Source: Rhizobiaceae bacterium CPCC 101076
Lineage (GTDB): Bacteria; Pseudomonadota; Alphaproteobacteria; Rhizobiales; Methylopilaceae
Direction of reading: 5' to 3'
NCBI GenBank assembly: GCA_003347645.1
Contig: QDFX01000001.1
Span: forward strand, 248,001-312,000
Length of the DNA: 64,000 bases
The position numbers were made by a program, and so were the translations under genes. Positions 45,619-56,100 of the stretch are shown here, one piece after another (within the stretch, counting starts at the first letter, position 1; the number at the start of each line of letters is the position of its first letter). The notes below the pieces were generated by a model that worked only from the letters and a program-made list of their open reading frames with translations, was not told where the DNA came from and ran no database searches.

Positions 45619-46571
45619 CCGTAATCGGCGATCGACTTCACGGTTTGGTGGAAGCGGAGTTTGCGCCAGTATTCCAGCGGATCGTGCGGTTTCACCAGCG
45701 CACCGGGCGGGACCGACAGCCAGTCGACGAGGCGCGTCAGCAGGAAGCGCAGGGCGGAACCACGGGCGAGCGTAGGCAGCGCCGCGATCTCTTCCGCCGT
45801 CAGCGGCCGCGCCGCATTGTAGGCGGAGATCAGCGCCCGGCCTTTGGTGGCGTTGTAGGAATTGTCCGGCTCGAAGCACCAGGCATTCAGGCAGATCGCC
45901 AGATCGTAGGCGAGGAGATCGTTGCAGGCGAAATAGAAGTCGATCAGCCCCGGTGCGCGGCCGTCGAGGAAGAGCACGTTGTCCGGGAAGAGATCGGCGT
46001 GGATGACACCATGCGGCAAGCCCTTCGGCCAAGCCGCGTCGAGGAAGGCGAGTTCGTCCCGGATCGTCTCGCCGAGGCCCTCGCGAACCTCGTCAGCGCG
46101 GCCGTCGGCGGTTGCGGCCAGAGCGTGCCAACCCGCAATGCTCAGCGCATTGTCGCGACACATCGGGAATTCCCAAGCGACGTTGTGGAGGCGGGCGAGC
46201 GAATCGCCGACCTGCGCGCAGTGCTCGACCGCCGGGCGCTTGCGGGAAATGCCATCGAGGAAGGTGACGATCGCGGCTGGCCGGCCGGCGAGCTCGCCAA
46301 GAATCTGACCCTGGCGGTTCTTCAGCGGCAGCGGGCAGGCGATGCCGTGTTCGGCGCAATGCTCCATCAGGCGCAGGAAGAAAGGCAGATCGTCCTTGCG
46401 GACGCGCTTCTCGTAGAGCGTCAGGATGTAGGTGCCGGCCTCGGTGCGCAGCAGGAAGTTCGAGTTCTCGACGCCTTCCGCGATGCCCTTGCAGCTCAGA
46501 TGCGCGCCGATGTCGTATCCGCGGACAAATCCGGCGAGATCGTCTTCCCGCACTTCGGTATAGACGGCCAT
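45606..46571 (-). CDS. thrB: Homoserine kinase, ThrB type II (aminoglycoside-phosphotransferase fold)
   Basis: A 321-residue kinase of the alphaproteobacterial/pseudomonad type, unrelated to the GHMP homoserine kinase of enterobacteria. It has an N-terminal [26 protein letters not shown] nucleotide site (about residues 30-55), the catalytic loop [18 protein letters not shown] (about 186-203) and [25 protein letters not shown]. It makes O-phosphohomoserine for ThrC. It ends inside the start of rnhA; ispH lies upstream with a 146-base gap in which I see no clear gene, only a weak CCCGGT/ACCGGG dyad. Confidence 0.95.
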   Translation of the reverse strand: MAVYTEVREDDLAGFVRGYDIGAHLSCKGIAEGVENSNFLLRTEAGTYILTLYEKRVRKDDLPFFLRLMEHCAEHGIACPLPLKNRQGQILGELAGRPAAIVTFLDGISRKRPAVEHCAQVGDSLARLHNVAWEFPMCRDNALSIAGWHALAATADGRADEVREGLGETIRDELAFLDAAWPKGLPHGVIHADLFPDNVLFLDGRAPGLIDFYFACNDLLAYDLAICLNAWCFEPDNSYNATKGRALISAYNAARPLTAEEIAALPTLARGSALRFLLTRLVDWLSVPPGALVKPHDPLEYWRKLRFHQTVKSIADYGWTP

Positions 46572-46717
46572 GTCCTTGCGTCGGCTCGTGATTGCGCGGG
46601 AAGGGCGCCCCGCAGTGCTCCGCCCCGGTCACGGGTGTTACCGGGCGGTGCGCGAAGCGTCAAACCTTGGGATGGACTTTGCCCCAGCCGCGAAGCCGCA
46701 GCCGGGAAGGGCAGCCG

Positions 46718-47689
46718 TCAGGCCGCGGCGCCACGAAGCGGACGCGGCAGCGGGAAGAACATGTTCTCTTCGATCGCGGCGACGGTCTCGACCTCGACCG
46801 TGAAGCGTTCGGCGAAGGCGTCGATGATCTGCTCGACGAGGACTTCCGGAGCCGAGGCGCCGGCGGAGACGCCCAGCGTCCGGATGCCTTCGAACTCCGC
46901 CCAATCGATCTGGTGGGCGCCGTCGACGAGGCGCGAAACCGGGCAGCCGCGCTGTTCGGCGACTTCACGCAGGCGCTGCGAATTCGACGAGTTCGGCGAA
47001 CCGACGGTGATGAAGGCATCACATTCATGCGCGATCTGCTTCACCGCTTCCTGACGGTTCGTCGTCGCGTAGCAGATGTCTTCCTTGTGCGGCACGGTGA
47101 TATTCGGGAACCGGCGCTTCAGCGCGTCGATGATGCCCGACGTCTCCTCGACCGACAGGGTCGTCTGGGTGACGAAGGCGAGCTTGTCCGGATCGTCCGG
47201 AACGAAAGCCTCGACGTCCTCGACCGTCTGCACGAGCTTGACCGCGCCGTCGGGCAACTGGCCGATCGTGCCGACAACCTCCGGATGGCCGGCATGGCCG
47301 ATCAGGATGATCTCCTTGCCGCGCTTGTAGTGGATCTCGGCCTCGCGATGGACCTTGGTCACCAGCGGGCAGGTCGCGTCGAGGATCTGGAAATTGCGGC
47401 GCTCGGCTTCGGCGGGAATGGTCTTGGCCACGCCGTGCGCCGAGAAGATGACTGGAGCCTGGGTCTCGTCCGGAACCTCGTCGAGTTCCTCGACGAAGAT
47501 CGCGCCTTTACGCTTCAGGCTTTCGACTACGTATTTGTTATGGACGATCTCGTGGCGCACATAGACCGGCGCGCCGTAGAGGTTGAGGGCCTTCTCCACC
47601 ACATCGATCGCACGGACGACGCCGGCGCAGAAACCGCGCGGCGCGCAGAGCAGGACCTTTAGGGGAGGCTTCTCAGTCGTCATGGTCAT
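46718..47689 (-). CDS. ispH: 4-hydroxy-3-methylbut-2-enyl diphosphate reductase
   Basis: The last enzyme of the non-mevalonate isoprenoid pathway, an iron-sulfur protein making IPP and DMAPP. All three cluster Cys positions are visible in the 323 residues: Cys21 in [16 protein letters not shown], the Cys in [11 protein letters not shown] (about residue 106) and that in [13 protein letters not shown] (about 202). [12 protein letters not shown] is the substrate loop. Two ATGs two codons apart start the frame. It probably shares a transcript with thrB and rnhA. Confidence 0.96.
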   Translation of the reverse strand: MTMTTEKPPLKVLLCAPRGFCAGVVRAIDVVEKALNLYGAPVYVRHEIVHNKYVVESLKRKGAIFVEELDEVPDETQAPVIFSAHGVAKTIPAEAERRNFQILDATCPLVTKVHREAEIHYKRGKEIILIGHAGHPEVVGTIGQLPDGAVKLVQTVEDVEAFVPDDPDKLAFVTQTTLSVEETSGIIDALKRRFPNITVPHKEDICYATTNRQEAVKQIAHECDAFITVGSPNSSNSQRLREVAEQRGCPVSRLVDGAHQIDWAEFEGIRTLGVSAGASAPEVLVEQIIDAFAERFTVEVETVAAIEENMFFPLPRPLRGAAA

Positions 47690-47782
47690 GTCAGTGCCGT
47701 TTTCGGGTCGCTCTTGTCAAGGTCGCGAGGGCTCGCGCATAAGGGCACGGTTACTCTTTCGGCGGAGGCAGGAGCGTTAGAT

Positions 47783-48415
47783 ATGGTGGCTTTCCGGCAA
47801 TTCGAGAGGCGTTTCGCATTGGCGTTGATCGCCGGTCTGCTCGCCGCGCCAATTGCTCATGCTCAGGGCGCGCCGCAGGAGAATGCGGCGGCGCCGACGC
47901 CCGAGAAGCGTAACAGGTGGCTGGATATGCTGTTCCTGAACAGGACCAATCCCGAAGCCGCACCGCAGAAGCAAGCTCCGAAGCAGTACATCTATTGTCC
48001 GAAGGTCGACGTCATTTCGGGCGCCGCCGCCTATACGCTCTACGACAAGGGGCAGGAGAACAATCCGCTCGCCGTCCGCTATCAGGCGCGCTTCGACAAG
48101 CTCGTGCGTGAGTGCGTCGATCTTGGAGTGGAGGCCGGTATTCGCATCGGTATCTCCGGTCGGATCGCGCTGGGACCGCTGGGGAAACCGGGGGTCAACG
48201 TCAACGTGCCGGTGAATTACGTCGTCAAGGACAATTTCGGCGCGGTCGTGCTCAAGAAGTCCGGCGTCATCCCGATGGCGATCCCGGAAGGCCAGACCAG
48301 CGTCGGCTTCACCTATGTCGAGGAGGTCGGTTCCGTGCCGATGCCGCAGGGCCGGCTGAGGGATTGGAGCTTCGCCATCGGCTACGACAATAAGGCGAAG
48401 ACGGCACAGTTCTGA
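47783..48415 (+). CDS. Exported protein of unknown function
   Basis: A 210-residue protein with a signal peptide (FERRFALALIAGLLAAPIAHAQ). A Pro/Ala-rich linker leads into a domain starting YIYCPKVDVISGAAAYTLYDKGQENNP and including VRECVDLGVEAGIRIGISGRIALGPLGKPGVNVNVPVNYVV, then VGFTYVEEVGSVPMPQG. The mature part is rich in beta strands, with two Cys (about residues 73 and 115) that could pair. I do not recognise a family with a known function; similar proteins seem common in Hyphomicrobiales. GGAG lies about 9 bases before the ATG. Confidence 0.8.
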   Translation: MVAFRQFERRFALALIAGLLAAPIAHAQGAPQENAAAPTPEKRNRWLDMLFLNRTNPEAAPQKQAPKQYIYCPKVDVISGAAAYTLYDKGQENNPLAVRYQARFDKLVRECVDLGVEAGIRIGISGRIALGPLGKPGVNVNVPVNYVVKDNFGAVVLKKSGVIPMAIPEGQTSVGFTYVEEVGSVPMPQGRLRDWSFAIGYDNKAKTAQF

Positions 48416-48431
48416 CGGGCGCCGAAGGTGA

Positions 48432-48461
48432 CTCTAACGTTCTGTTAACCCTGAATTTTAG
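48432..48461 (+). promoter_or_regulatory. ccrM leader with a GANTC site and a partial CtrA half-site
   Basis: A CcrM recognition site GACTC lies at 48432-48436 and TTAA-N7-TTTT at 48447-48461, a match of one half to the CtrA consensus TTAA-N7-TTAA. In Caulobacter the ccrM promoter is CtrA-activated and contains GANTC sites, so autoregulation is plausible here. The CtrA match is weak. Confidence 0.3.
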
Positions 48462-48520
48462 CAGGGGCTTAAGGTTGATCATTCAAGTTCTCCGCGTTGG
48501 TCACGCGTCGAGATCCTTGA

Positions 48521-49654
<1,134 letters not shown>

Positions 49655-49753
49655 ACGCGCTAACGCTTCGCAACTGCAATCATAGCTGTTGTTTGCCGCC
49701 CCGGAGGCGGTTATCGCGAGCCGGCCGGACCTTTCCCGGCCTACCGGCTCGGC

Positions 49754-50650
49754 ATGTCTTCGAACCCGCTTCTCTTCCGGATCGCCTTCGGCAGCATCGC
49801 CGTCAGCCTGATCGTGCTCGGGCTGAAGCTGCTCGCGTTCTGGATGACCGGCTCAGTCGCGCTCTATTCCGATGCGCTCGAGAGTATCATCAATGTGGTG
49901 ACGGCGTTCGCGGCGCTCGGTGCGCTCTGGTTCAGCTATCAGCCGGCCGACCAGAACCATCCCTATGGACATCACAAGGCGGAATATCTCTCGGCGGTTC
50001 TCGAGGGCGTGCTGATCGTGCTCGCCGCGATTTCGATTCTGCACCAGGCCTATCTGGGTTTCCTCGACCCGCGCCCCTTGAATGCGCCCTGGCAGGGGCT
50101 GACCGTCAATCTCGTGGCGACGACGATCAATGCCTTCTGGGCGCTGCTGCTCATACGCACCGGCCGTAAGCATCGCTCGCCCGCGCTCACTGCCGATGGC
50201 GGCCATCTGATGACGGACGTCGTCACGTCGGCGGGCGTCTTCGTCGGTCTCGTGGGCGCGATCGTCTTCGACATGCCGCTGCTCGATCCGATCCTCGCCG
50301 GCTTCGTCGCAATCAACATCATCTGGATGGGCTGGAAGCTAATGAGGGAATCGGTCGGTGGCCTGATGGACGAGGCCGTTCCCCCAGTCACTCTCGACGC
50401 CATCAAGTCGATCATCGCGACCGAAGCCGAGGGCGCCATCGAGGCGCACGATATCCGGACCCGGCAGGCGGGCAGGGCGACTTTCGTCGACTTCCACCTC
50501 GTCGTCGCCGGCGACATGACAGTCTCGTTCGCGCACGACATCTGCGACCGGATCGAGCGGGCGCTGAAGGGCAAGATCGAGGACATCACCGTCACGATCC
50601 ATGTCGAGCCCGAGGACAAGGCCAAGCATCAGGGAATCGTGGTGCTCTAG
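49754..50650 (+). CDS. Cation diffusion facilitator family transporter
   Basis: A 298-residue metal efflux protein. Six membrane segments are followed by a cytosolic domain; the metal site segments are SVALYSDALESIINVVTAF (about residues 33-51), HPYGHHKAEYLSA (about 72-84) and GGHLMTDVVTSAGVFVG (about 151-167). The C-terminal domain (EAEGAIEAHDIRTRQAGRATFVDFHLVV) is the usual ferredoxin-like metal sensor. FieF-like Zn/Fe export is likely; specificity is not readable. Its end overlaps the convergent mutY stop by 4 bases. Confidence 0.93.
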   Translation: MSSNPLLFRIAFGSIAVSLIVLGLKLLAFWMTGSVALYSDALESIINVVTAFAALGALWFSYQPADQNHPYGHHKAEYLSAVLEGVLIVLAAISILHQAYLGFLDPRPLNAPWQGLTVNLVATTINAFWALLLIRTGRKHRSPALTADGGHLMTDVVTSAGVFVGLVGAIVFDMPLLDPILAGFVAINIIWMGWKLMRESVGGLMDEAVPPVTLDAIKSIIATEAEGAIEAHDIRTRQAGRATFVDFHLVVAGDMTVSFAHDICDRIERALKGKIEDITVTIHVEPEDKAKHQGIVVL

Positions 50651-51705
50651 GCACGTCCCGCCTCGACGGCCTTCCGCATTACATTCGGCAAGGCTTCCTC
50701 GTCGACCTCGTCCGACCACCAGCAGCCCGCTGGCGCCGCTGTCGTAATCGGAACGGCTGCCGCGAAGACGCGAAGTTCCAGCGCAAAATGCGTGAAGACG
50801 TGGGTGACGCTTCCCTTCGAGCACCAGGAAGCCTTCAGAGGCGCCTTGAGCATCGCGGCATCGCCATCGAATTTTGTCGCCCACTCCGATCCCGGAAGCT
50901 CGACCATCCCGCCGAGCAGTCCTTTTTCCGGCCTCCGGCGCAACAGGACGGCACCATCCGCCCGCCGGACGAAGAAGGCGACGCCGGTCCTCGAGGGGCG
51001 TTCCGCCTTCGCCGCCTTGCGCGGAAAGGTCTCCTGCAATCCAAGCTTCCGCGCTTCGCAGGGATCAATCCACGGGCACAGCGTGCAGGCGGGCTTCTTC
51101 GGAGTGCAGATCGTCGCGCCGAGATCCATCATGGCCTGGGCGAAATCGCCGGGGCGGTTCGACGGCGTCAGCGGCTCGGCGTACTTTTTGATGATCGCCT
51201 TCGCGCGCGGCAGTTCGTCCTCGATGGCGTACAGGCGGGTGACCACCCGTTCGACATTTCCGTCGACCACGGTCGCCCTACGGTCGAAGGCGATGGCTGA
51301 AATCGCGGCTGCGGTGTAGGCGCCGATGCCGGGCAGATCGAGAAGCGCATCCTCGCTGTCGGGAAACATGCCGCCATGCCGCTCGACCACGGCCTTGGCG
51401 CAGGCATGCAGATTGCGCGCCCGGGCGTAATAGCCGAGCCCCGCCCACAGCCTCAGCACATCGTCGAGCGGCGCGGCGGCAAGCGCCCGGACGTCCGGGA
51501 ATCGGTCGAGGAACTTGAGAAAGTAAGGGCCTGCCGCGACCACGGTGGTCTGCTGCAGCATGATCTCGGACAGCCAGACGCGATAAGGATCGGCGCGTTC
51601 GCCCGGTCCGGCGCGCCAGGGCAGGCGGCGGCGGTGCCGGTCGTACCAGGCGAGCAGGCCGGCCGGATCGGGCTTTGCAGGGGTCAGGTTTTCAGCGAGC
51701 GCCAT
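50647..51705 (-). CDS. mutY: A/G-specific adenine DNA glycosylase
   Basis: MutY removes adenine paired with 8-oxoguanine. The 352-residue protein shows LSEIMLQQTTVVAAGPYFLKF (catalytic Glu, about residues 46-66), the helix-hairpin-helix LLDLPGIGAYTAAAISAIAFDRRATVVDGNVERVV (with the catalytic Asp) and a complete [4Fe-4S] motif C-x6-C-x2-C-x5-C in CTPKKPACTLCPWIDPC. The C-terminal NUDIX-like domain (about 235-345) recognises the oxoG. It is divergent from dciA. Confidence 0.96.
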   Translation of the reverse strand: MALAENLTPAKPDPAGLLAWYDRHRRRLPWRAGPGERADPYRVWLSEIMLQQTTVVAAGPYFLKFLDRFPDVRALAAAPLDDVLRLWAGLGYYARARNLHACAKAVVERHGGMFPDSEDALLDLPGIGAYTAAAISAIAFDRRATVVDGNVERVVTRLYAIEDELPRAKAIIKKYAEPLTPSNRPGDFAQAMMDLGATICTPKKPACTLCPWIDPCEARKLGLQETFPRKAAKAERPSRTGVAFFVRRADGAVLLRRRPEKGLLGGMVELPGSEWATKFDGDAAMLKAPLKASWCSKGSVTHVFTHFALELRVFAAAVPITTAAPAGCWWSDEVDEEALPNVMRKAVEAGRA

Positions 51706-51813
51706 TCGTCCGCTTGTAGCATCCCGAAACGACCAGCGGCCTCAAACCTGCGAAATCCACATGCACGTCACCCCGAGCTTGACCCGGAGGCCCCGGCAGG
51801 CCGCAATGGCGGC

Positions 51814-52314
51814 ATGTCCGCCAATCAGAAGAAACGCCGCACCCATTCGCTCGGCGAGCTCGTGCCCAAGGCCCTCGGCGATGCCTTCGCGGCGCAGGGC
51901 TTTGCCGGCACGGAGGTCATACAGCGTTGGCGCGAGATCGCCGGACCGGAACTTGCCGCCCGCTCGCGGCCGATCAAGCTCGCCTGGCCGAAGCAGCCGA
52001 AGGACACAAGCGCGCCTCGTCTGCCCGCCACTTTGATGGTCCAGGTCGAAAGCGCCTTCGCGCTCGAATTGCAGATGCAGACTCCGGTTCTGCTGGAACG
52101 GATCAACCGCTATTTCGGCTGGGCCTGCGTCGCCACCCTCCGCATCAAGCAGGGGCCCGTGTCCGAACGCCGCGCTGCTCCGCGCCGCGATCCCGTGCTT
52201 TCGCCCTCGACGGAGAAGCGGATCGTTGCAGCGGCAGAGGGTTTCGAGGATGCGCGGCTCGCCGATGCGCTGGTCAGGCTAGGCAAGGCTGTTGCTGGAA
52301 GCGGTCGAAGGTGA
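51814..52314 (+). CDS. dciA: DciA-type protein (DUF721), replicative helicase loader
   Basis: A 166-residue protein with the DUF721 core: LGELVPKALGDAFAAQGFAGTEVIQRWREIAGPELAARSRPIKLAWP (about residues 13-59) and LMVQVESAFALELQMQTPVLLERINRYFGWACVATLRIKQGP (about 73-114), followed by a basic disordered tail. DciA loads DnaB in bacteria without DnaC/DnaI. The longer frame from 51376 lies within the mutY region and is rejected; ATG 51814 gives a family-typical N-terminus. Confidence 0.87.
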   Translation: MSANQKKRRTHSLGELVPKALGDAFAAQGFAGTEVIQRWREIAGPELAARSRPIKLAWPKQPKDTSAPRLPATLMVQVESAFALELQMQTPVLLERINRYFGWACVATLRIKQGPVSERRAAPRRDPVLSPSTEKRIVAAAEGFEDARLADALVRLGKAVAGSGRR

Positions 52315-52329
52315 TCCAAAAGGCGTAAA

Positions 52330-52355
52330 CTTGCCACATTTCCAGCGTTGGCAAG
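52330..52355. repeat. Inverted repeat CTTGCCA-N12-TGGCAAG upstream of the DsbA-like gene
   Basis: Perfect 7-bp arms separated by 12 bases, in the 85-base gap between dciA and the DsbA-like gene, starting 16 bases after the dciA stop. It may be an operator or a transcript hairpin. No T-run follows. Confidence 0.4.
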
Positions 52356-52399
52356 GTTCTCAAAATCCATTCGGACGGCTCGCGCCGGGAGAGATCGAA

Positions 52400-53137
52400 A
52401 TGAAGCGTTCCATTCTGTTCGCGGTTCTCGCGGCAGTCGTCCTGGTCGCGGGCGTGGTGCTGTATTCGCAGTTCGGCAACCAGAACCCGATCTCCTCCAG
52501 CGTCACGAGCGATTCCTCGGACGACGCCTCCTCGAACAGCACGCCGGCCGCTTCGTCCGTGCCGGCCCAGGAGGCCGACGCCTCGACGACCAGTACCCAG
52601 GACCTGATGGCTCCGGGGCCGCTGCCGGATCAGGCGGTCGGCGATGCGAATGCGCCGATCACCATCATCGAATACGCCTCGCTGACCTGCCCGCACTGCG
52701 CGCATTTCCACGAGACGACCTATCCTGAACTCAAGAAGCGCTACATCGACACCGGCAAGGTGCGCTTCATCTTCCGCGAGTTCCCGCTGGACAACTACGC
52801 GACCGCCGGTTTCATGCTCGCCCGCTGCGGCGGCGACGGTAAGTACTTCCCGATCCTCGAAGCCTTCTTCAACAAGCAGGAAGAGCTGATGAAGGCGGCC
52901 AATCCGTTCGACTGGATCCAGGGCTTCGGCAAGCAGGTTGGCTTCACACAGGAATCGCTCGATTCTTGCTTGTCGAATCAGCAGCTGCTGGACAGCGTGA
53001 TGGCTGTTCGCCAGCGCGCGGCCGAGAAGCTCGGCGTCTCCTCGACGCCGACCTTCTTCATCAACGGCAAGGTCAAGCGCGGTGCGATGACCATCGAGGA
53101 GCTCGACAAGGAACTCGAGCCCCTTCTGAGAAGCTGA
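52400..53137 (+). CDS. DsbA family thiol-disulfide oxidoreductase
   Basis: A 245-residue membrane-anchored or secreted protein: an N-terminal hydrophobic helix (SILFAVLAAVVLVAGVVLYSQF), a Ser/Asp/Ala-rich linker, then a thioredoxin fold with the active site YASLTCPHCAHFHETTYPELKKRY (CPHC, about residues 96-99), FREFPLDNYA and the cis-Pro loop GVSSTPTFFINGKVK. It introduces or isomerises disulfides in periplasmic proteins. Genes of this type regularly precede smc in Alphaproteobacteria. GGGAGAG precedes the ATG at 52400. Confidence 0.93.
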   Translation: MKRSILFAVLAAVVLVAGVVLYSQFGNQNPISSSVTSDSSDDASSNSTPAASSVPAQEADASTTSTQDLMAPGPLPDQAVGDANAPITIIEYASLTCPHCAHFHETTYPELKKRYIDTGKVRFIFREFPLDNYATAGFMLARCGGDGKYFPILEAFFNKQEELMKAANPFDWIQGFGKQVGFTQESLDSCLSNQQLLDSVMAVRQRAAEKLGVSSTPTFFINGKVKRGAMTIEELDKELEPLLRS

Positions 53138-53189
53138 GGCCTCTGACCCGCGTGCGGCGCGGAGCGGGCGCCGCAGGCAAGGGCCAGGC

Positions 53190-56100
53190 ATGAAGCTCAC
53201 GCGCCTTAGGCTGGTCGGTTTCAAGTCCTTCGTCGATGCGTCGGAGCTGGTCATCCAGCCCGGCCTGACCGGCGTTGTGGGACCGAATGGCTGCGGCAAG
53301 TCCAATCTCGTCGAAGCCTTGCGCTGGGCGATGGGCGAGAGCTCCCACAAGGCGCTGCGCGCGGCGGAGATGAACGACGTCATCTTCGCGGGCTCCGGCG
53401 GCCGCCCGTCGCGCAACACCGCCGAAGTCGTCATCGCCCTCGACAATTCAAATCGGCTCGCGCCCGCGCCCTTCACCGAGCAGGAAGAGCTGGAGATTTC
53501 GCGCCGCATCGAGCGCGACAAGGGCTCGACCTACCGCGTCAACGGCCGCGAGGTCCGCGCCCGCGACGTTCAGCTCCTCTTCGCCGATGCCTCGACCGGC
53601 GCGCGCTCTCCGGCCCTCGTTCGACAGGGTCAGATCGGCGAGATCATCAATGCCCGGCCGGAAGCGCGCCGCCGCGTTCTGGAAGAAGCCGCCGGCATCG
53701 CGGGTCTCCATGCCCGCCGCCATGAATCCGAGCTGAAGCTTCGCGCCGCCGAGCAGAACCTCGACCGGGTCGAGGACGTCCTTGGCCGGATGCAGACTCA
53801 GCTCGAGGGCCTGAAGCGCCAGGCCCGTCAGGCCGTCCGCTACCGGCAGCTTTCCGCCGACATCCGCCGTCTCGAATCGCTCACTCTGGCTCGCGCCGTA
53901 GCCGAGGCGATTGCCGAGCGGGACGAAGCGGTGAGGGCGGTGCAGGAGGCCGAACGTCAGCTTGCGACGGCGACGCTCACCCAGGGCGAGGCGGCGCGCA
54001 TCGAGGCCGTTGCGGCTCATGAACTCCCCACGCTTCGCGATGCGTCAGCCGCGGCCTCCGCCGCGCTGGAGCGCATCCGCCGCGCCGGAGAGGATCTCGA
54101 CCGCGAGGAGAAGCAGGCGCGCGAGCGGCTCGCCCATCTCATCCGCCAGATCGCCCAACTGGACGACGACCGCGAGCGCGAGAAGTCGCTGGCCGACGAT
54201 GCCGCCGCGACTCTTGCCCGCTTCGAGGCCGACGTCGCCGCGCTCGATGCCGACGAGGCACAAGCCGAAGACCGCGAAGCGGCCGCGACGAAGCGCGTCG
54301 CCGAAGTCGGGGAATCGCTTGCCGCCCTGGAAGCCGCTCTGGCAGAGGCCAATGCCGCGCTTGCCGCACGCACCGCCGAACGCGATACGCTGAGCCGAGC
54401 CCGCAACGACGCGTCCTCTCGCGCCGCCCGTCTCAGCGCCGAACTCCAGAAGCTCGACGCCGAAGCGGCCCAGATCGAGGCCACGCCGCCGACCGATCTT
54501 GCCGGCATCGCCGCTGAGGCGGAAGCGGCATCGGCAAAGGTGGCCGAGACCGAAGCCACGGCAGCGGCCTCGGAAATCGCGCTGGCGGCCGCCCGCGAGC
54601 GCGAGCAGCAGGCTCGCGGCGCGTTCCAGACCGCCGAATCCGAGCTTCGCCGCTATGAAGTGGAGGCGCGCACCCTCTCCAAGGTCCTCGACGTAGAGAC
54701 CAAGAAGCTATGGCCGCCGGTCATCGACAAGGTCTCGGTGAAACCGGGATACGAGGCCGCGCTTGCCGCCGCGCTCGGCGAAGACCTGACGGTTCCGGAC
54801 GATACTTCCGCCCCGATCCATTGGGGCCAGATGGATTTGTTCGATACCGATCCCGCGCTGCCCGATGGCGCGACGCCCCTTTCGTCCGTTGTCGACGTAC
54901 CGCCTGCTTTGGCCCGCCGCCTCGCGCAAATCGGCATCGTTGCCCGCGCCGACGCCAGGCGCCTGCAGTCCAGGCTGTCGCCGGGCCAGCGGCTCGTCTC
55001 GGTCGAAGGCGATCTCTGGCGTTGGGACGGCTTTGTCGCCACCGCCGAATCCGAGACGCCGGCTGCGCGCCGCCTCGCCGGCCGGAACCGGCTCAAGGAA
55101 CTGGAGCAGCAGCTCCTCGTCGCCATCGACCAGATGGTCGTCCGCAAAGCGGAAGCGGAAAAGGCGCAGACCATTGTGGCTGCGGCCACCCGCGAGGAGC
55201 AGGCGGCGAGGGATGCCGTCCGCAACGCGCGTAGAACCTTTGATTCCCTACGTGAACGCGCCGCCGATGCCGAGCGGCAGATCGCGAAGTACGAGGCGCG
55301 ACGCACCTCCGTGGTCGAACAGCGAGCCCGCGTCTCGACTGATGCCGCCGAGGCGCAGCAGCGCCTTGCCGAGGCGGAGGCCGCACTGTCGGCCCTTACC
55401 CCCGCTGCTGATCTCGAAGGCGAGCGCGACCGTCTCAGGATTTCCGTCGAGCGCGAGCGGACCATCGCCGGCGATGCCCGCGCCGCGCAGACGGCGCTTG
55501 CCCGCGAGCGTGAGGGCCGCGTTCGTCAACGCGAAGCCATCGCCCGCGACCGTGCTTCCTGGGAAACCCGTCTCCAGGGCGCCGACGACCGTCTCGCCAA
55601 GATGGAAGAACGCCGCATCGCCGCCGAGACCGAGCGTGCCGCGCTCGATGACGTGCCGGAGGCCACGGCCGCCAAACGTCGAACATTGATGCTGACCATG
55701 GGCGAGGCCGAGATCGCCGCGAAGGCCGCGGCGGACCGGCTGGCCGAGGGCGAATCGAAGAAGAATTCGGCCGATACCGCCGCCCGCGATGCCATCCGGG
55801 CGCTCGGCGATCGACGCGCCTCGCTGGCCCGCGAGGAAACAAGGCGCGATGCCGCGAACGAACGTCTGGCCGAGGCTCGCCGCCGCTTCATCGAGGCGAC
55901 CGAGGAAGATCCGGATATCGCCGCGCGCTCCGCCGCGAGCGATCCGCAGCCGCTTGAGACATTGTCCAACGATCTCGCGAGGCTGAAGAGCGATCGCGAT
56001 CGTTTGGGCGCGGTGAACCTGCGCGCCGAGGACGAATTGACCGAAGTCCAGCAAGCATATGACGGACTGGTCGCCGAGCGCGACGACCTGATCGAGGCGA

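Noticed and set aside
45619-46032. Long N-terminal extension of RNase HI (open frame to 46032)
   Set aside because: The extension lies inside thrB in another frame. RNase HI family length and the GTG/TTG start at the thrB stop explain the gene.
45645-47054. 469-residue plus-strand frame opposite thrB and ispH
   Set aside because: thrB and ispH have all catalytic residues; the frame is antisense and unsupported.
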